The translations under genes and the position numbers were made by a program. From NCBI GenBank assembly GCA_938004315.1, contig CALKWG010000509.1, positions 1-10,522 on the forward strand: a DNA stretch of 10,522 bases, read 5' to 3'. This DNA is from an uncultured Spirochaetaceae bacterium (GTDB lineage: Bacteria; Spirochaetota; Spirochaetia; Treponematales; UBA12059). Positions 5,435-10,522 of this stretch are shown here, piece after piece (within the stretch, counting starts at the first letter, position 1; every line of letters begins with the position of its first letter). The notes under the pieces are model-generated. The model did not search any database. It saw only the letters and a program-made list of their open reading frames with translations, and was not told where the DNA came from.

Positions 5435-6148
5435 GTGAAGATATCCGTGCCCTCCTACGTCGTACCCGGCGGCTACGAGCATAACCTGCGCTGGCTCTTG
5501 GCGAATACCGACCAACGGCGCGTCGAGCTCCTCTTCTTCATGTACGACGACGATACGCGGGCCATCCTACGCGACGAGCTGCCGGCCATGGGGGAGCTGT
5601 CCGCCCGCTTCGCGTACACCGCCCACCTGCCCGACCGCATCGAGGCCGCCCACGAGGAGCTCTTGGAGGCTATCGACGGCTTCTGCGACAGCTACGTCGT
5701 CCATCCGCCGCGCGAAGCCGACGGGCTTGACGATTTCAGCCGGCTCATGGACGCGTGGCGCGGGCGCTACGGCGCCGAACGCTTCTTACTAGAGAATACC
5801 CGGCTCGCATCCTTCGAAGCCGCGGATCGCAGGCTGGCCGATTCGGCCTTCGGCCCGCCTCCGGTCTGCGCCGACCTCGGGCACCTGGTGCTCGAGGGCC
5901 GCGACCCCGCCTCATGGCTGGTCGAATACGGCTCGCGGACGCGAGAGATCAATATCCATGGCCACGCGGGCGGCAAGGATCACGGCCGCCTGCGCGGCGA
6001 CGAAGCCTGGCTCCGAGACGTCGCGCCCTTCCTGAGAGGCTTCGACGGCGTCGTCGAGATCGAGCTGTTCTCGTGGGAGGAAGCCGACGAGGCCCGCCGT
6101 ATCCTGAGCCGCCTAGCCGATACCGCCGAGGAGTTCGCCCATGCCTAA
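5435..6148 (+). CDS. cbiR: Probable cobamide-remodelling hydrolase CbiR (TIM barrel)
   Basis: This 237-residue protein is of the xylose isomerase-like / AP endonuclease 2 TIM-barrel superfamily. Strand-end residues suitable for divalent metal binding are visible: H64 (TAHLPDR), H90 (VVHPP), E120 (LLENT), D147 and H150 (CADLGH), H175 and H177 (NIHGHAGG), E208/E210 (VEIELF). CbiR, first characterised in Akkermansia muciniphila, cleaves the nucleotide loop of complete cobamides so that the corrin can be refitted with a different lower ligand. The gene lies between cobU and cobS and has the right size and fold, which makes CbiR the best call; a generic sugar-phosphate isomerase is the alternative. 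The start is GTG 5435, with GAGGG four bases upstream. It overlaps cobS by 8 bases. Confidence 0.78.
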   Translation: MKISVPSYVVPGGYEHNLRWLLANTDQRRVELLFFMYDDDTRAILRDELPAMGELSARFAYTAHLPDRIEAAHEELLEAIDGFCDSYVVHPPREADGLDDFSRLMDAWRGRYGAERFLLENTRLASFEAADRRLADSAFGPPPVCADLGHLVLEGRDPASWLVEYGSRTREINIHGHAGGKDHGRLRGDEAWLRDVAPFLRGFDGVVEIELFSWEEADEARRILSRLADTAEEFAHA

Positions 6149-6917
6149 CGCCTTCCATAAGGCGGCCAGCGTCTGGTCGCTCATGACCCGGATCCCCGTA
6201 GCGCTACGCTCCGAGCCGGATTACGCCGAGGCGGACTGGATGATCCCGACGGTGGGCCTGGGCGCCGCTGCCGCGGCCGCGGCCGGGGCGGGGCTCGGTC
6301 TCCTCGCCTTCGGCCCAGGCGTCCTGGCCGCTATCGCCGCGACGGCCGCCCAATACCTGGCCTTTAACCTCTTCCATTTCGACGGGCTCTGCGATACCGC
6401 GGACGCGATGGGCGCTTTCGGCGACGAGGAGAAGCGGCGAGCGGCGCTCAAAGATCCTAGGATAGGGTCGTTCGGGCTCTTCGCGGGCGTCATGGCTATG
6501 GCGGCCAGGCTCGGCGCTCTATCCTCGCTCCTGTCCGCAGGCGGCGTCGCGCCTTGGGCCGCGCTCGCCCTAGCGCCGGTCGCCGGGCGCTTCGGCGCGG
6601 TCGTCATAGCCTGTTCAGCTAGGCCCGCGGGTCAAGGAGGGCTCGGCGCGGCCCTGGGCGGCGCTAAACCGTCGCGGGCGGCCTTCGGCTATGCGTTCGC
6701 CGCCGCGCCAGGCGCCCTCTTGTTCGGGATGATCGGCGGCCCGGCGGCCGCCGGGGCGGCCGTGCTCGCCGGCGCCGCCGCGGGCATCGCGGCCGGCCTG
6801 GCGCTCGGCCGCTGGTATGAACGAAGCTTAGGCGGTTACTCAGGCGACGCCCTGGGCGCCGCGGTGGAAATCGGCGAACTGATCGTCATCTGCGGGGCGG
6901 CCGCGCTACTCCGCTAG
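6141..6917 (+). CDS. cobS: Adenosylcobinamide-GDP ribazoletransferase CobS (cobalamin synthase)
   Basis: This integral membrane enzyme joins AdoCbi-GDP with alpha-ribazole (phosphate), the last condensation of cobamide assembly. It has 258 residues, a normal length. The conserved motifs are NLFHFDGLCDTADAMG (76-91, with the metal-binding Asp/His cluster), KDPRIGSFG (104-112) and LGGYSGDALGAAVE (230-243). About six Ala/Gly-rich membrane helices fill the rest. The start ATG 6141 has GAGGAG at 6128-6133 and overlaps the end of cbiR, indicating coupling. It is the last gene of the set and is followed by a bidirectional terminator. CobT and CobC are not in the window and must be elsewhere if the pathway is complete. 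Confidence 0.93.
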   Translation: MPNAFHKAASVWSLMTRIPVALRSEPDYAEADWMIPTVGLGAAAAAAAGAGLGLLAFGPGVLAAIAATAAQYLAFNLFHFDGLCDTADAMGAFGDEEKRRAALKDPRIGSFGLFAGVMAMAARLGALSSLLSAGGVAPWAALALAPVAGRFGAVVIACSARPAGQGGLGAALGGAKPSRAAFGYAFAAAPGALLFGMIGGPAAAGAAVLAGAAAGIAAGLALGRWYERSLGGYSGDALGAAVEIGELIVICGAAALLR

Positions 6918-6995
6918 GGTCCCCGAGGCCGAAGCCGCCGCCGGCCGGCTCGCTCTCAAAGCGCTCGCGTCGCGCTAGGAGCCAAACGCCTAACG

Positions 6996-7029
6996 AAAAG
7001 GAAGGCCGCCCAAGCCGGGCGGCCTTTCT
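6996..7029. terminator. Bidirectional terminator between cobS and the nucleotidase gene
   Basis: GGCCGCCC (7004-7011) pairs with GGGCGGCC (7017-7024) around an AAGCC loop. The stem is flanked by AAAAGGAA on the left and TTTCT on the right, so it reads as a terminator on both strands and serves the convergent genes. The 80 bases between cobS and this stem hold nothing I recognise. A further GCCGGCG/CGCCGGC repeat (7041-7064), next to the nucleotidase stop, lacks a T-tract. Confidence 0.8.
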
Positions 7030-7074
7030 AATGCTAGCTCGCCGGCGGACGGATGGTCGCCGGCCTAGCCTAGC

Positions 7075-8577
7075 TTAGAGCTTGTCGGCGGTGATGACGC
7101 CGAGCTTCTGGATGTAGCGGAGGAGTACCTCGGCGTCCGAGGGGAACTCGTTGAGGAGCTTCTTGCCCTTGAACATAGTGTACTCGTCGCCGCCATTGAT
7201 GGTGAAGTTCGGCGCGGCCAGGACGTAAGTCTTGGCCAGGTCGAGCGCGACGCCCTTGATCTTCACGTTGGAGACGCGGCTACCGGCCGGCTGCGATACG
7301 TCGATATCGAAGGTGGCGCCGGCCACGTGCGGGAAGCGGCCGTCGGCGGCGGGCAGCTTGCCTACGCCGTTCTCGAGGGCGGCCTTGATATCGGCGCCGG
7401 TGACCTCGATGGTCTGGGCGTAGTTGCCGAAGGGCAGCACGGTGAAGATGTGGCGCTTGGTGATGGGTCCGGGCGGGATGGAGTCGCGGATGCCGCCGCC
7501 GTTCATCAGGGCCAGGTCGGCGCCGGTGATGTCCAGCATGGAGGCGGCGATGAGCTTGCCCAGATTGCTCTGCGAGGTGCGGACGACGTCGCGGACGCCC
7601 ACGAGCTGGACGGCGGTCTCGCCGACCTTCTCGTCGAGGATGCCCGCCTGGCCGGCGACTATCTCGTCGTAGATAGCCTTGACCTTGGGATCGGGCTGCA
7701 GGCCGGCGTAGGTCTCGGCGGTGATGAGGGCGGCCTTCATGGAGGCGACGCTGCGGTCGGCGGCGATGACGATATCGACGCGGCCGACGGCGGTGCCGTA
7801 CTCGCCGGTGCTGGTGATCAGGGTGGCGGTCGTATTCTCGGCCTGGATAGCCTCGAGCTTGGTATGGCTATGGCCGTCCAGGATCACATGGATGCCGGGC
7901 ACGGCGGCGGCGAGCTGGATGCTGGTCGGATTGCTCGACTTATCGGTACCGATATGGGAGATACAGACGACGAGGTCGGCCTTGCCGGCGATCTCAGCGA
8001 GGACCTTCTTAGACTCGGCGATGGGATCGGTGAAGGTAATGCCTTCGATGCCCTTGGGGTCGGTCTTATAGCTGGTCTCGGGGGAGGCCAGGCCGAAGAA
8101 GGCCACGCGGACGCCCTGGACGTCGCGGATCTCGTAGGCCTTGAAGACGCGCTTGCCGTTCTTATAGACGTTGGCCGCGAGGATCGGGAAGTTCAGCTGC
8201 TTCTCAAGCTCGAGGAGCCGCTCCTGGCCGTAGTTGAAGTCGTGGTTGCCTACGGTCATGTAGTTATAGCCGACCGCGTTCATGAGGCGGGTAATGCTGG
8301 CGCCCTTCTCAAGATTGGCGATGGGAAGTCCGTGCAGGGTATCGCCCGCGTCGATGACGAAGGTGTTCCAAGCCTCGGCCTTAACCTTGTTGACGATGGC
8401 GCCGATACGGGCGTACCCCAGCTGGGCGCCGCTCGCGGCCGCTCGCGAGTGGATATCATTGGTGTGCAGGATGGTTAAGCTGACCTCGCCGGGCAGCGGA
8501 GCCACGGCCGGGGCGCCGACGCAGCCGGCGGCGAACAGGGCCGCGGCGAGCGCGAGCAATAGACCGAAACGTTTCAT
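7075..8577 (-). CDS. 5'-nucleotidase / metallophosphatase family lipoprotein (UshA-like)
   Basis: This is an extracytoplasmic nucleotide hydrolase that releases nucleosides and phosphate for uptake. It has 500 residues. The signal peptide ends in the lipobox FAAGC, with Cys19 the predicted lipidation site, so the protein is a membrane-anchored lipoprotein. The N-terminal metallophosphatase domain has HTNDIHS (D41, H43), DAGDT (D79), GNHD (N111, H112, D113), SHIGTD (H208) and GHSHT (H236, H238), forming the dinuclear metal site. The C-terminal 5'-nucleotidase domain has SNLGKL (337-342), MNGGGIRDS (358-366), LPFGN (381-385) and NGGDEYTMF (461-469). The usual Glu of the (E)-x-NLG motif is Gln336 here. 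A strong AAGGAGG ribosome site lies four bases before the ATG. It diverges from malQ. Whether it acts on nucleotides, UDP-sugars or cyclic nucleotides cannot be told. Confidence 0.92.
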   Translation of the reverse strand: MKRFGLLLALAAALFAAGCVGAPAVAPLPGEVSLTILHTNDIHSRAAASGAQLGYARIGAIVNKVKAEAWNTFVIDAGDTLHGLPIANLEKGASITRLMNAVGYNYMTVGNHDFNYGQERLLELEKQLNFPILAANVYKNGKRVFKAYEIRDVQGVRVAFFGLASPETSYKTDPKGIEGITFTDPIAESKKVLAEIAGKADLVVCISHIGTDKSSNPTSIQLAAAVPGIHVILDGHSHTKLEAIQAENTTATLITSTGEYGTAVGRVDIVIAADRSVASMKAALITAETYAGLQPDPKVKAIYDEIVAGQAGILDEKVGETAVQLVGVRDVVRTSQSNLGKLIAASMLDITGADLALMNGGGIRDSIPPGPITKRHIFTVLPFGNYAQTIEVTGADIKAALENGVGKLPAADGRFPHVAGATFDIDVSQPAGSRVSNVKIKGVALDLAKTYVLAAPNFTINGGDEYTMFKGKKLLNEFPSDAEVLLRYIQKLGVITADKL

Positions 8578-8581
8578 ACAG

Positions 8582-8588
8582 CCTCCTT
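8582..8588 (-). promoter_or_regulatory. Strong ribosome binding site of the nucleotidase gene
   Basis: On the minus strand AAGGAGG precedes the ATG by four bases. It fixes the start at 8577 and is the best Shine-Dalgarno match in the window, in contrast to the leaderless-looking tetR and cobU genes. Confidence 0.85.
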
Positions 8589-8626
8589 AAAAAGCGTCCT
8601 AAGCTCATAATGCTATAGGGGCGTTT

Positions 8627-8655
8627 ATACTACCACCAAGATCAGCGGGCCACAA
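8627..8655 (-). promoter_or_regulatory. Possible promoter of the nucleotidase gene
   Basis: On the minus strand TTGTGG (8650-8655) and TAGTAT (8627-8632) are 17 bp apart, which would start transcription near 8620 and give a leader of about 43 bases. A competing pair is TTGGTG with TATAGC slightly downstream (spacer 16). The choice between them is not secure. Confidence 0.35.
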
Positions 8656-8706
8656 GTTTTTTGTGAACTTTATGTTAGGATTGACGGCATTTCGCTGAAC
8701 TGAGAT

Positions 8707-8735
8707 TTGACACGATACTAAACCGGTTTTATAGT
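8707..8735 (+). promoter_or_regulatory. malQ promoter P1
   Basis: A perfect -35 TTGACA (8707-8712) is followed after exactly 17 bp by TATAGT (8730-8735), one mismatch from consensus. Predicted transcription start is near 8742, about 54 bases before the malQ ATG. The spacer carries the AAACCGGTTT palindrome described separately. Confidence 0.7.
8720..8729. promoter_or_regulatory. Candidate LacI-family operator in malQ P1
   Basis: The perfect palindrome AAACCGGTTT has the central CG step and A/T-rich arms typical of LacI-family (MalR/CcpA-like) operators. It lies wholly between the -35 and -10 of P1, where a bound repressor would block RNA polymerase. Repression of malQ by a maltose-type LacI regulator is inferred; no such regulator gene is in the window. 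Confidence 0.5.
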
Positions 8736-8742
8736 AAGCTTA

Positions 8743-8771
8743 TTGGCATTTTTAGGCGCGCGGCTTATAGT
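8743..8771 (+). promoter_or_regulatory. malQ promoter P2
   Basis: TTGGCA (8743-8748) and TATAGT (8766-8771) are again 17 bp apart, 36 bp downstream of P1. Predicted start is near 8778, just ahead of the malQ ribosome site TAGGGGG (8784-8790). Its -10 lies inside the palindrome at 8764-8782. Confidence 0.55.
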
Positions 8772-8782
8772 GCCGCTATAAG
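8764..8782. repeat. Inverted repeat over malQ P2 and its leader
   Basis: CTTATAG (8764-8770) and CTATAAG (8776-8782) are perfectly complementary around a 5-base spacer. In DNA the repeat covers the -10 of P2 and could be an operator. In transcripts from P1 it would form a small hairpin ending just before the Shine-Dalgarno sequence. Confidence 0.6.
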
Positions 8783-8795
8783 ATAGGGGGTTACC

Positions 8796-10340
8796 ATGCA
8801 TAGTCGTCGTTCAAGCGGCGTACTTCTACATCCGAGTTCGCTCCCCGGGCCTTACGGGATAGGAGATTTAGGCGCCGAGGCCGCCAAATTCATCGACTGG
8901 CTGGCCGAAGCCGGCCAGAGCCTGTGGCAGGTCCTGCCCCTGGGACCGACCGGCTACGGCGACTCCCCGTACGCCCCGTTCTCGAGCTTCGCCGGCAACG
9001 AGCTTCTACTCTCCCCCGACGCGCTCTTCGCGGCCGGCCTCTTATCCGGCGATGAGCGTTACGCTCTCAAGATGCCGGCGAACGATACCGTCGACTACGG
9101 CGCGATCATCCCGCGTAAGAAGCTGGCCGCCAGGCAAGCCGCCGCCCGCTTCTTGCGCTCGGGAGACACGGCCGCCCAAGCCGCCTTTACGGCCTTCAAG
9201 CGTGAGAATGCATTCTGGCTAGACGATTACGCGCTCTTCATCGATATAAAAGAGGAGTTCGACGCCAAGGCCGCCGCCGAGGGCGTTCGCGATTCGTCCT
9301 GGAATCGCTATTGGCCGGCCAGCTTCGCCCAGCGCGACCCGGCGACGCTCGAACGGCGCAGGGCGGAGCGCGCCGAGGAGCTCGAGCTCCGCAAGGCGAT
9401 TCAGTACCTCTTCTACGGCCAATGGGGCGCGCTCCGCGAGCGGGCGAAGGCCAAGGGCGTGCGGATCATAGGCGACCTGCCGATCTTCGTCGCCATGGAC
9501 TCCGCCGACGCCTGGTCCAACCCGACGCTCTTCGAGCTGGACGTGGCCGGGCACCCCAGGGAAGTGGCGGGCGTCCCGCCCGACTATTTCTCCGCCGACG
9601 GCCAGCTTTGGGGCAACCCGCTCTACGCCTGGGAAGCCCACCGCAAGGAGGGCTTCGCCTGGTGGCTATCGCGTATCGAAGCCGCGCTCCGGCTGTACGA
9701 CGTCGTGCGCATCGACCATTTCCGCGGCCTGGACGCGTATTGGGCGGTTCCGGCCGGGGAGACCACGGCCAGGAACGGTTCCTGGAAGAAGGCGCCGGGC
9801 CGCGAGCTCCTAGCCGCGCTCCGCGAGCGCCTGGGAGGGGACGTGCCCATCATCGCCGAGGACCTGGGCTTCATAACGGACGAAGTGCGGGCGCTGCGCG
9901 ACGACTTCGGCCTGCCGGGGATGCGCATCCTGCAGTTCGCCTTCGACGCTAAGGAGTCGGGCAAGGGCTTGGACGCGTCGAACTCGTTCCTGCCGCACAA
10001 CTACGTCGCGAACGCCGTGGTCTACACGGGCACCCACGATAACGACACCATGGCCGGCTGGCTATCGAGCGCCAGCCCGGCGGAGCTGGGCTATATCGAC
10101 GGCTACCTGGGCTACGCGCCGCCGGACCGGGTGCGCGCGCTGATACGGGAGGCTACCAAGAGCGTGGCCGCCATGGCCGTCTTCCCGGCCCAGGATCTCC
10201 TGGGGCTCGGTAAGGAGGCGCGGATGAACGTCCCGAGCACCCTCGGCGGCAACTGGGACTGGCGCCTCCTCGATGGGCAGCTCGACGCCGGCCTCGCCGC
10301 CGAGTTCCGCGCCTTGGCCGCGCAGTACGGACGGGCCTAG
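8796..10340 (+). CDS. malQ: 4-alpha-glucanotransferase (amylomaltase, GH77)
   Basis: This cytoplasmic enzyme transfers alpha-1,4-glucan chains between maltooligosaccharides, used in maltose and glycogen metabolism. It has 514 residues, the length of the compact Thermus-type amylomaltases. The opening RSSGVLLHPSSLPGPYGIGDLG and LPLGPTGYGDSPYAPFSSFAGN (47-68) are family hallmarks. By motif match to Thermus MalQ the catalytic residues are D307 (VRIDHFRG), E355 (AEDLG) and D415 (GTHDND). LGGNWDWR (483-490) closes the barrel. ATG 8796 follows TAGGGGG by five bases. It is apparently monocistronic and convergent with the partial gene at the right edge. Two tandem promoters and palindromes upstream suggest sugar-responsive control. 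Confidence 0.95.
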   Translation: MHSRRSSGVLLHPSSLPGPYGIGDLGAEAAKFIDWLAEAGQSLWQVLPLGPTGYGDSPYAPFSSFAGNELLLSPDALFAAGLLSGDERYALKMPANDTVDYGAIIPRKKLAARQAAARFLRSGDTAAQAAFTAFKRENAFWLDDYALFIDIKEEFDAKAAAEGVRDSSWNRYWPASFAQRDPATLERRRAERAEELELRKAIQYLFYGQWGALRERAKAKGVRIIGDLPIFVAMDSADAWSNPTLFELDVAGHPREVAGVPPDYFSADGQLWGNPLYAWEAHRKEGFAWWLSRIEAALRLYDVVRIDHFRGLDAYWAVPAGETTARNGSWKKAPGRELLAALRERLGGDVPIIAEDLGFITDEVRALRDDFGLPGMRILQFAFDAKESGKGLDASNSFLPHNYVANAVVYTGTHDNDTMAGWLSSASPAELGYIDGYLGYAPPDRVRALIREATKSVAAMAVFPAQDLLGLGKEARMNVPSTLGGNWDWRLLDGQLDAGLAAEFRALAAQYGRA

Positions 10341-10355
10341 GCGGCGGGGCGGATT

Positions 10356-10383
10356 CGGCGGCCGGTTACGACGGCGGCCGCCG
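10356..10383. repeat. GC-rich inverted repeat after malQ
   Basis: CGGCGGCC (10356-10363) pairs with GGCCGCCG (10376-10383) over a 12-base loop that includes the stop codon of the minus-strand gene. There is no T-tract on either side, so it is at best a weak terminator for the convergent pair. Confidence 0.4.
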
Positions 10384-10522
10384 CCGGACCGACAGCTCGC
10401 TTAAGCGACCCATCTGCCCCTGCAGGCGCGAGCGCTCGGCGGTCTGGGCGGCGAAGTAAGCCTGCGTCGAGAACGGCTCCTCGCCCTCGGCCGGCTTAAC
10501 CCGCTTCCAGGCGCCCGAGGGC
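10366..10522 (-). CDS. C-terminal end of an unidentified protein (partial)
   Basis: The minus strand carries an open frame entering from the right edge and ending at TAA (10368-10366). It gives 51 residues, starting PSGAWKRVKPAEGEEPFS and ending LSVRRRPPS. Third positions are G/C-rich like the real genes, and the residue mix is ordinary. The stretch TQAYFAAQTAERSRLQGQMGRLSEL looks like an amphipathic helix, followed by a short basic, proline-rich tail. I do not recognise the family. The gene is convergent with malQ, with 25 bases between their stop codons. Confidence 0.6.
   Translation of the reverse strand, partial: PSGAWKRVKPAEGEEPFSTQAYFAAQTAERSRLQGQMGRLSELSVRRRPPS

Noticed and set aside
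7327..8478. Plus-strand 383-codon frame antisense to the nucleotidase gene
   Set aside because: Its product is a Gly/Ala/Asp/Val/Leu low-complexity chain with no family motif, whereas the minus strand encodes a complete 5'-nucleotidase with all metal ligands.

Overview
The window is a GC-rich bacterial chromosome segment with compact operons. No phage, transposase, CRISPR, rRNA or tRNA signal was seen. The taxon cannot be fixed from the sequence alone. Strong G+C bias at third codon positions, frequent ATA isoleucine codons, salvage-type cobamide genes, a 5'-nucleotidase lipoprotein and amylomaltase would fit a high-GC anaerobic, host- or sediment-associated lineage such as a high-GC spirochaete, but this is low-confidence inference. 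TAG, TGA and TAA are all used as stops.

Layout. Positions 1-240 hold a striking perfect hairpin (14-52), an intrinsic terminator of an upstream gene (63-106) and a small hairpin (161-179). Positions 241-3649 are a tightly coupled livHMGF operon for a branched-chain amino acid type ABC importer (two permeases, two ATPases), closed by a terminator at 3681-3712. The periplasmic binding protein is not in the window and may lie just upstream. A conspicuous AT-rich control region (3713-3851) follows, with a good sigma70-type promoter overlapped by a 10-10-10 inverted repeat. It drives a TetR-family gene whose first helix is interrupted by an in-frame TAG at 3909 and whose C-terminus is a roughly 90-residue Ala/Lys/Pro tail like histone H1.

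At 4942-6917 lies a three-gene cobamide set: cobU, a TIM-barrel gene best explained as cbiR, and cobS. Together they suggest lower-ligand remodelling. CbiR would strip the nucleotide loop of imported cobamides, CobU would activate the resulting cobinamide, and CobS would attach a new lower ligand. CobT and CobC are not here. Both the tetR and cobU promoters place the predicted transcription start on or within a base or two of the ATG, suggesting leaderless mRNAs.

A bidirectional terminator (6996-7029) separates cobS from a minus-strand 5'-nucleotidase lipoprotein (7075-8577). The nucleotidase diverges from malQ (8796-10340) across a 218-bp control region. That region has two near-consensus malQ promoters in tandem, one with a LacI-type AAACCGGTTT palindrome in its spacer and the other with a palindrome over its -10. 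The window ends with the C-terminal 51 codons of an unidentified minus-strand gene convergent with malQ.
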